This document shows, piece by piece, positions 1-13,727 of a stretch of DNA of 64,000 nucleotides. The DNA is taken from contig NC_135783.1 in the NCBI RefSeq assembly GCF_051106095.1, positions 190,327,447-190,391,446 on the forward strand, written 5' to 3'. The position numbers were made by a program, and so were the translations under genes. The notes under the pieces are model-generated. The model saw only the letters and a program-made list of their open reading frames with translations. It did no database searches and was not told the DNA's origin. This DNA comes from Pogona vitticeps. Taxonomy: Eukaryota; Chordata; Lepidosauria; Squamata; Agamidae. Each line of letters starts with the position of its first letter. Position 1 is the stretch's first letter.

Positions 1-1229
1 AATCCTGGCAGGGCAGAACGGGTTGAGCAAGTGGCTGCAATTAAATGGGCAATTTTACTTCTGCCCAGTTTAAGCTGGTAAACTCAAATAAGCAACAATG
101 ACAACTGCTTGTGTCCAAACAATGATGGTAAGCAACAGGAAAATGACCATCTGGTGATATCTGATTATTGCAAGGCTGATACAGAAAAAGCTCCTAGACA
201 GTCTTCATACCACAAACATAGCATATATTATAATTTTTCTCATTTCACTGTGGTATAACCTGTTTATGTATTGCATGGAAGCATATGAGATTCCATTGTC
301 ATAATTAAAACAACTGTCCATCATTATCAGTCAGTCATGGAGGTCATTTCTAAACTGTATTCGGCTGGTTGAGGAAGATCTAAGAACTATAATATTAAGG
401 ATCACACTGTGGTTTTCTTTGACTAGAAATCTGGTTTTTTTTTATTTATCAGCTGAGCTTTCCTTTAATTTCCCCTTAATTATTAGTGCCCAAGTGGGCA
501 TCAATATATTATGCTGCCCCAAACCAAAAATTATGACTGTGAAACTGGACATCAGTCTTGTTTTGCTCTGTGCCAAATTTGGGGATGTTTGTGCAAAGGG
601 TTTTTCAATTATTATTCTTTTTAAAGTAACTGTTTTTATCCTGTGCAGAACCAAGTGATCTGAAGATACAGCCAATTTAAAACAGATCAAATACATTGAA
701 TAAACCAAATAAACATGCATGGAAAGAAAATGCTCAGCACCTTCCACTTTTTGTATTTGCAGCAATTGAGCCATTCACAGCTCTAGTTGATAGTTTCAAA
801 CTATTGATTTTAAAGAAACATAAAGTATGCTTTTACCAAGTTTGTTACAACTTGCCAAGATTCTAATCGGACTGAACTTTTGGACCTGACACTCTGAAGC
901 CCATTAAATGACACTTAACTCCTTCCTGGCCAAACATTTTAACTCCCTCCTATGAAAATATTTAAAAAGATTTTTTAAAAAAACTACAAATTAATATTCA
1001 GAAGCTCACTCAAACTGTGAAATTACTGTGTGTGTTTTTCCCCCTTTGTGGCTGGGGATGGTCTCAAAGCAAGCTTTACCCATTTTACTCATGAAGAAGG
1101 AGAGAGTATTAACAGCAGCCAAGGACAACTGCAGCTTGAGGGGAGAATGCTGGGGTGAAGATTAGGGAGACAGAAGCGAGGAAAACTCTCTTCTCCCCTT
1201 TCTTGCTCCACATGAGTTACTGACTTTAC
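1..1229. other. Intergenic, nothing recognised
   Basis: AT-rich single-copy-looking DNA. I see no exon with splice sites, no repeat family I can name and no long conserved-looking reading frame. The reading frames present are short and show no family resemblance. Confidence 0.4.
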
Positions 1230-1544
1230 CAAAATGTTCTATCATTAAGAGTTCTGCTCAGATCTTGCAAATGAAGATCAGGTTAGGTTGTTACGTATTT
1301 CTTCCTGCTGCCCCCCACTTCCTAGTAATATTGTCTTTTCCATTAAGTTCTGCTCAGATCTTGCAAACTAACAGCTGTGGATACCTTTATTGAGTCAACT
1401 TATGTTAAATCTTCCTCCTTGTCTACTGGTCCGCCCCACTTATCCCAGCAATATAGTCTATTCTGATCACATCCGTATTTTTATTATATGTGCATGCTAG
1501 AGGTTACTATTTTTTGCTCAAGTGAGAGTTCAGGCTTGACTGTA

Positions 1545-2069
1545 CAGTGGTGCCCTGCTTGACGAGGATAATGCGTTCCAGCAAAATCGCTGTTAAGCGA
1601 AATTGTTGTCAAGCGAAGAAAAAATTCCCATTGAAATGCATTGAAAACCGGTCAATGGATTCCAATGGGGGAAATACCTCATCGTCCAGCGAAGATTGTC
1701 CATAGAGAACTGCCAATCAGCTGTTAAAAATCACTGTAATGTGAAGCTTCCGTCCAAAAAGCAGCCATTTTGAGAAGGGAGGGAAGCCATTTTGTGGAGG
1801 GAAGCCATTTTGCGGAACTGGAAAGCAGCCATTTTGAGAAGGGAGGGAAGCCATTTTGCGGAGGGAAGCCATTTTGCGGAGCCGGAAAGCAGCCATTTTG
1901 AGAAAGGAGGGAAGTCATTTTGCGGAGCCGAAAAACAGGCTCCTAATCGACGTAAAGCAGCTTTCCCCCATTGGAACCAATGTTTTGCAATCGCTATTGC
2001 GATCGCAAAAATGTCATTGTCAAGCGATTTCGACGTCATGCGGGGTAAGCATCTAGCAGGGCACCACTG
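1545..2069. mobile_element. Tigger/pogo-like MITE with internal minisatellite
   Basis: Terminal inverted repeats begin CAGTGGTGCCCTGCTTGACG on the left, and the right end reads GCAGGGCACCACTG. Both ends are flanked by TA (1543-1544 and 2070-2071), the target duplication of Tc1/mariner/pogo elements. There is no transposase coding, so it is non-autonomous. The interior holds a tandem array (about 1757-1928) built on a GGGAAGCCATTTTGCGGA-like unit. Confidence 0.8.
1757..1928. repeat. Minisatellite inside MITE
   Basis: Several imperfect copies of a purine-rich unit containing CCATTTTG, alternating AGAAGGGAGGGAAG and GCGGAGGGAAG linkers. It lies wholly inside the Tigger-like element and yields open frames on both strands that are only repeat artefacts. 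Confidence 0.8.
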
Positions 2070-2170
2070 TATTGAACACCCACTTTTCTGCTTTTCTGAC
2101 TGTCTTTAGTATCTATACCAGCATCACATTTCAAATGAGCTGATTTTGTCCCTGTCTTTCTTCACTATTT

Positions 2171-3635
<1,465 letters not shown>

Positions 3636-3687
3636 CATGGAACCTTTTCTTCCATTGCCTTATTTGTGCCAGATTATTTCCTATTGT

Positions 3688-3916
3688 GAACTGGCTGGAC
3701 AGTTCAGGGTTTCTGGCTGTGGAGCCAGAGGTTGGGAGTTGGATTCCCACTGTGTCTCCAGGGAGAACAGCCAGCCTGTGTAGCCTTGGGCAAGTTGCCC
3801 AGTCCCAGGGCACTCAAGAAGAAGGGAATGGTAAACAACTTCTGAGTACTCTTGACCTGGAAAACTCTGAAAAGGATAACCATAAGTCAGAATTGACTTG
3901 ACAGCACATGGTAATG
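3688..3916 (+). mobile_element. Sauria-type tRNA SINE, complete with TSD
   Basis: The tRNA-derived head has a box B-like stretch (GGGAGTTGGATTCCCACT). A middle region includes TGGGCAAGTTGCCCAGTCCC, and the tail is CATAAGTCAGAATTGACTTG, resembling the RTE/BovB 3' end used by Sauria SINEs. A perfect 12-bp direct repeat, ATTTCCTATTGT, flanks it at 3676-3687 and 3917-3928. That proves a LINE-type insertion and fixes both ends. Confidence 0.85.
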
Positions 3917-3928
3917 ATTTCCTATTGT

Positions 3929-5390
3929 ACTGCTGCCCGTCACCAGCATCTTCTGGCCTAGTTTTTCAACATCTCATTTTCTGGAACTTCTTTGGAGAGA
4001 ATTAATATTTATACCGACAATGGGTTCATAGAAGTCTTATAGCTGTGATTAAGTCGTAAAGAATGAAATCTGATCAACTTTGTGGATCCCCCGAGAAACG
4101 TTGTTTGCATTAAAATAATTTCAGCCTGGATGGTTAAATTACTGTGAAAAACCATTGTTGATTTCTGTGTGCATTCTATATAGAAAAAATATTATTTAAA
4201 ACATGAACGCCTAATAGAATGTGACTCAACTCTGGGAGCCAACATCTGGGAAAAGAGGAAACAAATCTATATATAATTTATCCTAAAGGATGACAAATTG
4301 TCTTGTGATTCTGTCTCCCAACATCTGCTCATATGAAATTTTTGGTTGTAGTCTGTTTTTTCCCCCAAAAGCAATCTGCATCAATATTAACAATAAAGTA
4401 GGAATGCAGATCACTTTATCACAAATTTTTATCCACATCTAAAAATCTACATAGTATAGCATGAATTCATAAGGATGACAGAGGAAGAGAAAAACTACAT
4501 AAATTACTATCTGCAGTGCTTAAGTGGTAGTTGAGAGGTACTCTGATGGGTGGGTGGGCTGCCTTACTTAACATGATATTAAGCATCAAATATACAGTTT
4601 ATGACATAACATCTTCTTGTATAAATTGTGACAGCCTGAGAGGAATGATGTCATATGCAGTAGTAGATTTATGTTAAACAGAGTCTCCATCTCGATTCCT
4701 CTTTGCTGAAAAGTAATCTTGTTCTGTGTGAGTTGAGTAGCTTTGCATGAACCCCAGAGTTGAAGCAGGGATACTTTAATCCTCAGCAACCAACTTAATG
4801 CAGTCATTCAAAATACAGCATCTCCTTTTGAATACTGGAATTAAATGGGTTGCTGCCCATTAAAGAGTCCCCACCTTGATTCTGGGCCCTGCCTGAAGCC
4901 ATCTGTCTCATGCACTGTGAGATCATGTTTAAGCTATGATGAACTGAAGCTGGTACTTTTCCATTAATGGCAGTCTGGTGCTACAAGTGGCATAATTTCC
5001 CTTAGGTCTGTGTAAGTGAAAAGATTTTGCCTTCTGCACAAAGCTCATGCCCAGTGAAACCATCTTGGGTCCTTTTTTTTAGGAGAAAGGCAGGATATGA
5101 ATAAATAAACAAACAGGCATTAAAGAGACATGTTTTAATAAATGCCTGAAAAGTCATAATGTCAAGACAACAGCCTGCTAGCTAATAACATAGCAAAGCA
5201 TTCCACGGGGTGGGGAATACAACAGAAAGCCCTGCCTTATGCCTCTCATGTGACTGACCAATCTCTGCAAGAAGGCTGGCTGTCTCTCATGCCTTCCCCA
5301 GGTGCATTGTCCAGAGAGGACATGTTGGAGCTTCTCAGACCCAACTAGAGTGAAGAATCGCTGGTCAGAGAACTTTTTTATCTTTTAAGC
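3929..5390. other. Intergenic; short L2-like LINE tail near 5066-5118
   Basis: Mostly unrecognised. The phrase CATCTTGGGTCC followed by AGGAGAAAGGCAGGATATGA and A-rich tail units near 5066-5118 looks like the 3' tail of a squamate L2/CR1-like LINE. No exon was identified. Confidence 0.35.
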
Positions 5391-5399
5391 CTCCCCAAA

Positions 5400-5860
5400 A
5401 AATTTATATACGCCAACATTAGCCTGCCCCCTCCCAGCACTGCCCCTCTGCTCTCGCTGTCTGTGTCCAGCCTCCCCCCCCCCGCGCCTGTGCACTCGCC
5501 CAGGACCTGCAGCTGCCGCCCGAGCAGCCAGTCTGGAGCCGCCATGCCGCTGGAAATTTGTGTCCTTGGCGAGGGGAGATGGGCATTGCAGGGCCAGCAG
5601 GTCCACTGGCCATGAGCTCAGGTGAGGCAGGGTGGGAAGGAGACCTCTTCGCCAGTGCACCGGGCGGGCGGGGGCGGGCAGGAAGGACAGCCCCAGCCAG
5701 GGCTCTGCCAGGCAAAGAGTCCAGCTTGCCCAGTCCACCGCCCTCCCCTCCCCTACTTTGGAGGTGAGGAGGGCAGGTGGGTGCCCTTGTGCAGTTTCTC
5801 GTCGGGGCTCACTCTCCCCGCGACGGAATGCCCACCTACACACAGTATTGTTGGAAATAA
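5400..5860. other. GC-rich island of unknown origin
   Basis: A GC-rich block with CpGs, GGCGGG/GGGCGG runs and C-homopolymers stands out in AT-rich surroundings. It could be the promoter of an unrecognised transcript, a remote regulatory island or a GC-rich old transposon. Reading frames cross it, but none resembles a protein family I know, and both strands are open, as expected for GC-rich DNA. Confidence 0.35.
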
Positions 5861-6358
5861 AATGCCTGGGGGTAATAAGGACGGTCGTGCTGCCGCAACC
5901 ATCCTCATTATCCCCAAGATTTTAATTTTTATCCCATTTGGGGTAATTTACTCCTGTTCCCTGACCACTGCTCTAGACCTTTACAAGTCCAAGAGGAGAA
6001 ATATCTTGATAATCGTGGACTCTCAGGGGTCAGAAACCTGAAGCCCAGGTAAGAATGGCTCTAGAGCAGAACATCTGACCCAGCCCACCCAAACATAGAA
6101 AGTTAGAAACAAAATATGCTCAGCTGCGTGCAAAGATTCCTTGAGAGAATCTTTAAGCACAGAGGCATAGCTTTTCTCATCGTGAGACCAGGAGGCCACA
6201 TCCTGCAGCTCAGCTCTCTAACCGATCGGTCAAGTATCTGCAGTTGATCTGACCATGGGACCCAGCTGTCTAACTTCAGCTTGGACTTATGTTTGCATGA
6301 GAGACAACGGTTAAGTTCCTGTTGGTGCATAAAGCAGATTGGGGTGCCAGACATAATT

Positions 6359-6598
6359 ACCACATTTTTCCTATTAAATGACACTTTTTACTTAAATAAT
6401 TAGACAAAAATTTGAGAGTCATTTTATACATGGAAGGCAGCCACTTTTCCCTGCCTCGCGGGGCTTAGGAAGTTGTTAATGCAGCCTTGAAAGGGCACCA
6501 GGATCAAAGGGGTGCGAGCGTGCACATTTTCAAATTTGGGGGTTAGAAAAGGGGGAGTCATCTTATACATTGGTTCATCTTTAAAGCAGAAAAATACG
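6359..6598. mobile_element. Probable MITE with imperfect TIRs
   Basis: The left end (ACCACATTTTTCCTATTAAA) and the reverse complement of the right end (CGTATTTTTCTGCTTTAAAG) match imperfectly. ATAATT occurs just outside each end (6353-6358 and 6599-6604). Interior phrases such as GAGTCATCTTATACAT occur in known amniote DNA-transposon relics. The superfamily is not assigned. Confidence 0.45.
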
Positions 6599-6604
6599 AT
6601 AATT

Positions 6605-9600
6605 TAAAGCTTCCTGTCTCCCTCTTTCAGCTCACTATTGCCCCCTTTTGCCCTGGGAAAGCCTTCAAGAGCCTCGGGGTGGCACAGGGAAGGCATCTAA
6701 TAATAAAAAAATTGCCACTGGTGGTCCCAATCCCAGCTGTCATGATCTGGTGATGAATTTTTAACTTCTATCTGCTTCCCCCCGCCCCCATGTCCCAAGG
6801 CTCCCAAAGGCTTTCCCAGGGCAAAAGGGAGCCCTAGGAAACCTATGAAGCTGACGTGGGGTGGGGATAGGAAGCTTTAAATTTACTGTTTCCAATGCCC
6901 CAATGTGTTTTATGCTAGTGGAGCAGCTGGAACAGGATTTTGCCCAATATCTTTTTTTTTACATCCCGACCTTGTACCTTGGCCTTTGCTTCAGATTCCT
7001 CTCTGTACATGGCTTTTGGACTGCCTAACTCCCCTTTTGGATTCTCCTTGGTCCCCTTGACCTGGCTTGACTTGAGTTGTTTTGGACTCTGGCTCTGGAC
7101 TTGCTGCACCTGGTTTATCTTTACACTCTGATAAGCTTCTGTTTGCTGGCTCTGGCTCTAACCCTATCGCAGGAGTGAGACACCACCAAAGAGAGCATGC
7201 AGGTTGGCATATGGGGGCAAGAATTATGGCTGAAAGAATTGGACAGGATGCATTGCTAATTTACATAAGTCCAAATCCTAGCTTCTGATGCCATCATGCT
7301 CTTTCTTATCAAACAAAAGTATTAAAAAATATGAAGGTTTCAGTGCTTTGTTTACATGCTAAACAATGAAGCTTAAGGGCCCCTAATTCTGGAGGGTCCC
7401 CAGAAGTTATTTTAGTCTGCTTTTTAAAAAAAATTGTAGTGATTCTCAATGGAATAACCTATTGAAGATTGTGACAGTGGTTACCCAGATCTTTTTGCTG
7501 GTTGCAAAGGGCCCCTCCCATAACATTTCAAACTTCAGGGCCCCAGAAATTTAGGTCTGCCACTGAACAGAGCAATCATAACTCAAAGATGTGCCAGCTG
7601 TGACAGGGTTTAGAAACAGACAGAAATCTCTTTTGCTTAGCAGATATGACTCCATGTTGGCAGACTGCCACGCTGAGCTGAAAGAGAGGCTAGCAAAACT
7701 GCTCTGCTGGCTAAGATCTGCTGGCAGAAGAGCCAAATCATGATGGAAATAAGGTAAAGAAGGTGAGAAGGTATGAGAAAGACACCAAACGCTTCCTAAC
7801 CCAGGGATACAACTACAATGCTGGGACCACCTTGAGCCAGCTTAAGGATGAATCTAAGTAATTTCTAATGTCCCTCATGGTGGGGAGGGTTGGTCTCGGC
7901 ACAGCCCCAGCAGACCTAGCGTTAGCCCTACTAGTCCTTGGGCATCTCGCCTGCATCTGCAACTCCAAGAGCTATTCCCAGATGGGGAATATTCAATACT
8001 GTCATCTGTTGCAATATGGCGTCTGGATTTTGAGCTAAACCAGAACATCCTCCCAAAACAAAACATTATGAAAGTGCACTTGAAACAGCCATGACTAACA
8101 GACACATCATTGCTTTGTCATTTTGAACTGTTCTAAGGCACAGATGGGGACATGGAGATAGAGGACAACACAAAGGGAGGGAAGCTGGATGAAAGAACTT
8201 CAACAGTTGTTTGTCCTTAACGCAAGGCTGCTGTGGATCAAGAGATATTAAAAAGTGGAGCAGTAATAATGGATTAAAAGACTGGGCACTAAGCGTTGTT
8301 GGAAGGAATGTTTAGCATTGGCTTGCTAGTCCCGATGGAGTCCAAGAACTTTGCACAACACATGATTTCTGCATTGGTTGCTTAGTAAACCTGCCCTGAA
8401 CTTTAAAGCAAATGGCTTTATTCTCTGATCACATCCCCAGATGGCTTTTACATCTGAAAAGTTCTCTCTTCAGGAAACAACTACATGGTCACTTTGCCCG
8501 ATTCTGTCAGTGACAAAGGTTAGCTCAGTGTCATTCAGAATGACGAGATTGAACCATAACATGTGGTTTGTGGCAGTAAAAGGCTTTGGGTCATATAAAA
8601 CCTAATGTGTTTTTTGACATGAAATAACACACTCCTTAAAATTCCCTCCACATCTAATAACATGAATGGTATAAAATGAGTCTCTGCCACTATGCACGTT
8701 TATTAGCTCTTGCTAACCATTCCAGGGCAAGCGTCTATACAGTTTTCCTTGGCTGACGTTTTAAAACAAACCAGTCTGTAGACCGAGGCTTAACACCGTG
8801 CCCTCCCATAGCGTAACATCCCTGTTTCTCCTTTCAAGTTTTTTGCTGGAAAATCAAATCCAAAAATAGAGGTCTGTGTCTAATCAATAGCCTGCATGCC
8901 CATTGAATGTATGCTTGACTTAGTAAAGACTTGACTTCATTGACCCAATTTATTATTTTCTTCCCCCCCCCTTTTTTTGCCATGCAAACTTGTTTGAAAT
9001 TTTAGCCAGAAAATGGTTCAAAGGAGCAGCACAATCAGATGAAACTGTGAGGAAGTGTAATGACCTGTGGAGCAATGCCCTGCTTTGCTTCCACAATCTA
9101 CTTTTACTCGTAGCCCATAGTAAGTTAGCTAGCCTCCAGTCCATTATTCTTTCCGACATCGTAGGTTCGTTTGCCAAGATGACTGCAACACTTTCCAAAA
9201 ATTTTCACCCTCCGAGCAAAGTCACTTGGACTTTGAGATTTTAATTGGGGGAAGACCCGACTTTGCCCCAAAGCCTTATACACAAGTGGGCAATGGGGTG
9301 AAGACTGGACTAATTGGAAATTAAATTTTCTGGGCAGGCAATTCATTTGGCACTATCAAGGTTAAACAACAGCATTTAATGTTCTTTACAGACAGAATCT
9401 CAGTAGCTTTTGGAGTCCTAACAGAGAGAACACTGGCTCCTCAGAGTGATGTCAGAGTCTGTTTTTATTATAATATTTTTACAGGATATCCCAGTTGAGC
9501 TAGATAGCTTGTTTACAATGGAGTCTTGTCCAGGGGCAGCTTAACACTATTATACAATACATGGAGCAGTACAAAGCCGTTACAGTACAAGCTACCAGCA

Positions 9601-9905
9601 TGTTGTAAATCATGTCAAAGCTTCATGTTACACCTGATTAACTAGGTGGCTCTAAACGTTAGGAAATGACCCAAGAACATTTGCCGGGCTGTTGCAAAGG
9701 GTGCTGGCAGGATAAATATGGTCTGGTTGTCAGCTGCATGAGAGAGAGGCTGTGTTTCCAACATTTACTTGAGATGAACTCGTATATATCCTTAGAACTC
9801 GTATATATCACACCCACCCTTAGCTCCTGGACCAAAGTGTGCTCTTTTGGGATGGATTGGGTTCCTCTCTCATTATTCATTGATTAGATCAGGTTCAAGA
9901 CAGCT
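6605..9905. other. Intergenic, no gene recognised
   Basis: Long stretch without a recognisable exon or well-defined element. Two purine/pyrimidine-rich segments with GGGCCCC phrases (about 7375-7560) could be an old DNA-transposon relic, but no convincing termini were found. The small open frames are isolated and lack flanking splice signals or family motifs. Confidence 0.3.
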
Positions 9906-9916
9906 TTGCCTTCCTC

Positions 9917-10158
9917 CAGTATAAAGCAAAGTGTGCTGCTTATATACCGCCCCCATAATGCTTCAAGCACTCTCTGGGCGGTTTACAAGTTAATTGTGCA
10001 GGCTACACATTGCGCCCCCCCCCCAACAAGCTGGGTACTCATTTTACCGACCTCAGAAGGATACTTGAGCCGGCTACCTGGGATTGAACCCCAGGTCGTG
10101 AGCACAGTTTTGGCTGCAATACTGTACAGCAGTTTAACCACTGCGCCACAAGGCTGAA
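9917..10158 (-). mobile_element. tRNA-derived SINE (minus orientation)
   Basis: Read on the minus strand it begins GCCTTGTGGCGCAGTGGTTA, a tRNA-like box A. It continues to a box B-like GGGGTTCAATCCCAGG, then AGGTCGGTAAAATGAGTACC. The end CCGCCCAGAGAGTGCTTGAA leads into GGGCGGTATATAAG. This is a family common in squamates, distinct from the Sauria-type copies here. Confidence 0.75.
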
Positions 10159-10159
10159 G

Positions 10160-11214
10160 GCTGGTGCGGGGAGACTTTGTAGAACTAGTACTTGAGGAAG
10201 TACTGATGAAGTTTGTCATATGAAACATTGCTTTGTCTCTAAGGTGCCCTCAAGGTTTCACTGCAAAGGTATAACCACTCCTACGGCTATACCTTGGGAA
10301 AGGAGATCAACTTTGTTTTTCACTAGAACTAGAAGGCCCACCAACTAGAGCCCAGGTCCAATGGAGGCACAGAGGCTCAGGGTCCCCCTTGTGTCCCCTT
10401 CTTGCTGATTCCTAAGCCAAACTCTGTGGGTATATGTGGTGATGGGGAGAGAACAAGGAGGCCATTTGCACACCATCAAAAAGGAAAACAGAAGAGGACC
10501 CGAGTTCGCATAAAAAGGCACATGCTAAATTATATATATGTACAGATGCAACATAAGAAAAGGGTTGTGGGTTTGTTTCTTTGGCTTTTTGGTAAGGTAA
10601 AAAAATTCACAGTTCATCTCATTCAGGGGAAGAAAAACGGATCCGTTGACCTGTGAGACTGCAGAGGCTGCTTTTGACCTGTTCGCTGTGGAGGCCGATT
10701 TCAGGGTCCTTTCTCTCCCTCTTTATGATTCAGTATCTTTAAATCAGAGGTTGATTGAGCAACCCTTTAAGTGGAGGGCAGCTTCAAAAGGAAGATTCTT
10801 CTCTAGTAGCTCTTAAAACAGAGGGCTACCCTCCCTGAAAAGAAATGCACAGCCACTCTAAGGAAAAGGGAAGCTCTAATGTGAGGGCAATGTGGAAGCG
10901 GAGCTTCAAAACTCTGTGCAGCAGGTGGCAGAACGTGGGAGTAACTGATTACAAGAGACCTAGTCACCTGTAACTGGATTCCTCCCCCCCCCCATAATGA
11001 GCAATGAAAGTAGCATTTGCAAAGTCAATTTTTTAGGTGTTACTGAGGTGACATGAGCAACATGTAATTACTTTCAAACATGACTTTTAAAGTGCATTTT
11101 AGAGGAATTTTGGAAGTAATTTTCTATGGTTTGTGCCATTTGCTTGTCAGTCCTGACAAGACAGGTATCACTTGGTTTCCTTTCCCCCACCCCCCTGATA
11201 AATACTTGCAAAGT
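10160..11214. other. Intergenic, nothing recognised
   Basis: No gene, RNA or named repeat identified; short C and G homopolymer tracts only. Confidence 0.3.
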
Positions 11215-11706
11215 CCCTTTCACGGATAGCTGCCTTGTCATGGTGAAGGGGCTTGAGTAATTCAGAGAAGCTATGGGCTATGCCATGCAGGGACACCCAA
11301 GACAGACAGGTCATAGTGGAGAGTTCTGACTAAACGCGATCCACTTGGACCGGGTAGGTGGGGCTTTTCAGCCTTGGAAGGCAGCCCGTGTAGGTGAAGG
11401 AAAATCCGCTTTCAAACCTCCACTGCCTTGTGGCTATATCCACTGATGGAAAAAGCTTCAGGAGTAAACCTCGAGGCAAAATCCGGAGCCGGAGTCCCGG
11501 AGGCATTTCGTGTCGTTCTGGCAACTCCTGCGACATCGCTGGAACCAGTTGTATTGGCTCTTGCCTTTCCATTGGACTATTTCAGCAACGTGGAGGGGGG
11601 GGTTGCTGCTTGGGTAACAGTCTATCCTCCATATGATTCTACCCAGGCTTCATGCTCTGGAGAGGACACTCATACAGAGCACGTTACCATGGTCTTTCAA
11701 GACTGA
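11215..11706 (+). mobile_element. BovB 5'-region-like module joined to a second repeat module
   Basis: Positions 11215-11345 match the 5' region of the BovB copy at 39830-39965 read on its coding strand (for example GGGCTTGAGTAATTCAGAGA and GGACACCCAAGAC). From about 11395 the sequence instead matches 23436-23765 (CCTCCACTGCCTTGTGGCTA, CTGGAACCAGTTGTATTGGC). It ends near GTTACCATGGTCTTTCAAGA. It is either a longer BovB 5' UTR variant or a chimeric element. Confidence 0.6.
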
Positions 11707-11709
11707 AGT

Positions 11710-12769
11710 ATGCCTAAGAACTTGCAAAGTGCAGCATCAGAATTGGCCACTAGAGGGAACTAGACAGTATCCTTGGCATTTCCTGGCTTTCTGGTGATAA
11801 CAATGCCATGCGGTATTAATGTGCAGTGTGGCAAATTATTTACACACAAGGAGCAATAACCATGCCAAAACGCAATGGTTCTGTAATTCTAAGAGTGTTT
11901 GAGAAGTGGCTGAGGGATGCTATCCTCCTAGAAAATGAGATAAAATATGAAGCAAGGTTGTTCACACAAGCATTGTTACCAGATTCACAGAAGCTGTAAA
12001 GGAGAGCTGATAGAGACTCTTCATCAGAAACCGTGCAATATACTCTAAGACAGGGAAGATAAATCTTTGGCCTTCTCCATGTTTTGGGTGCCACCTCCCT
12101 GGGGTTCAAGGCATCATGGCAAATGGTAAGCAGCTGTGGGCATGGTAGCCTCTACCACCAGGAGGACATAAGGTTCCCTGCCCTGGGACAGACAACACCT
12201 GACCTTGGCATTTGTCCTTCAAAGTGAGGGCTGACCGTAGAAATGTTGCAGTGCCATGCAAACTGGAGAACATCCCCCAAAATGTTATGGGGATTGCTGG
12301 AATTGCAATGCTGGAGAAGCATGAATGTGATTCTACAATTCTAAGGTAGAACACCTTCCTTAAGGGGGGTGGGAAAGCACTGGAAATGTTTTGATTTGTG
12401 GGGAGTGGGAGATTATTAGAAAGGGCACAGCAGACAAAAGAAGATTTCTCAGTTCCCCTGGCTGACGAGTCAGCAAATGATGGCACATGAAAACATGACC
12501 CAGAGCTACACTCCCCCGTCATTGTTCTGCTTTCTTTCACCACTGCATAATCTTCATTTCAAAGTTGCCCCACTTCTCCCTCTTTTATGAATTAAAAAGT
12601 CACAATTGCAGGAAAAGAACTCTGTTGGTAAACTAAGGGAAAAAGACATAAATAATTGCACTGGGAAGTTGGAACAAGGAAATAAATGTATGTGTCCCCC
12701 TCTACTTACTCCCCCCCGCCCGCCATGACTTACTGTTTAACTTTCTGATCTATTATCATCCTCATCTTA
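11710..12769. other. Intergenic, nothing recognised
   Basis: No exon or repeat recognised. A minus-strand frame of 145 codons (12106-12543) has no recognisable domain and no coding-like context. Confidence 0.3.
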
Positions 12770-12898
12770 GAACTGCAGAGCTGGAAGGGACCCTCTGGAT
12801 CATAGAGTCCAGCCTCTCTCAAAGAGGCCCAGTGAGGGGAATCAAACTCCCAAACTCTGGCTCCACAACTGGAGATCTAAACCCCTGAACTATCCAGC
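12770..12898 (-). mobile_element. tRNA SINE with L2/CR1-like tail (minus)
   Basis: On the minus strand a tRNA-like head (TGGATAGTTCAGGGGTTTAG, GAGCCAGAGTTTGGGAG) leads to TCCCTTCCAGCTCTGCAG and TTCTAAGAT, the L2/CR1-type end. It is the same family as copies at 24937, 28994, 45905 and 50985. Confidence 0.75.
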
Positions 12899-13540
12899 AA
12901 TTCATTGGCAAATGTACACAAGTTCTAATTTTTAAAACTAATAAAAGAGAGTTAAATTAATTAGCCCAAGAGTTGCTTGTGATTCACTCAATTTATCTAC
13001 TCTTGTGCATTGTACAAAGCTAGCAGAAAAGGCTGCAAATTATATGCCAGCTCTAACCACCGTACATTTATCACTGATGATAGGTTTTCATGTTATCTCC
13101 TCCACAGAGACTAAAGCTGGAAAGTGTCCTTCGTCTCTTCCTTTTTGGTAGGGTTTCTATTATAACTTCTCAGGCTTTTTACTTTCCCAATGCTTGAAGT
13201 CTTTGCTTGGGCCTTTTACTCAAGTGGGAGAGTTGAGAATGGCAATTATGGGATAAAAATTGTGGCTTTCCATCCCCTACCTACACCTACACAAGACTAG
13301 CTTTTGGACGAACATGTCTGAACATAGATTGCTTCCTAGAGGAAACTCATGAGCAACACAGCAAGTAATGGGTAGGGGGGCTGCTGCATGCAGGACCCCA
13401 CCTCTTTAAGAGAGAAGCTTAAGTGTCAATGCCTGTTTTTTGTCAGTAGTTTTCCTTTCAGATTTGGGTAGGAATCTTAAGCAGAAATGGGTGAGTCCAG
13501 TAGTAAGATGTTTCCTGTTGACTCTTTTATTTCTCTATAC

Positions 13541-13727
13541 CAATCGTTCCCAAATTTTTTCAAGTCATGATGCCCTTTTATAACAGCCAAGTAAACTGTG
13601 ATCCAACCCCGCCATGTTTGCATAAAAAAGGCATTTTTAATAGAGTAAATAGGTTCTGACCTCTGACCCCTTAGAAAACCTTTTGGGACCCCCTTGGGTG
13701 TCATGGCCCCCAGGTTGGGAAACACTG
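13541..13727. mobile_element. hAT-like MITE with perfect 8-bp TSD
   Basis: Imperfect TIRs: left CAATCGTTCCCAAA, right end read inward CAGTGTTTCCCAACC. They are flanked by a perfect 8-bp direct repeat CTCTATAC (13533-13540 and 13728-13735). The central TA of the duplication fits the nnnTAnnn pattern described for Buster-type hAT elements. No transposase coding, so it is non-autonomous. Confidence 0.8.

Larger units (their letters stand above)
1230..2170 (-). mobile_element. RTE-type LINE 3' fragment, split by a DNA transposon
   Basis: The stretches 1230-1542 and 2072-2170 read as one 3'-end fragment of an RTE-like LINE in minus orientation. They share phrases such as CTCAGATCTTGCAAACTAA and AGTGAGAGTTCAGGCTT with the copy at 25318-26200. 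The two parts are separated by the Tigger-like element at 1545-2069, so the LINE is older than that insertion. A short phrase around CTGCTCAGATCTTGCAAA occurs twice (near 1255 and 1350), suggesting a local duplication. The family name is inferred from memory of lizard RTE elements. Confidence 0.55.

Noticed and set aside
1724-2109. Repeated short units at 1757-1928 as a CRISPR-like array
   Set aside because: Units are contiguous with no unique spacers, lie inside a TA-flanked MITE, and the genome is vertebrate.
5622-6041. 139-codon frame starting in the GC-rich island
   Set aside because: No family resemblance; it extends from GC-rich into AT-rich sequence with an abrupt composition change and no splice support.
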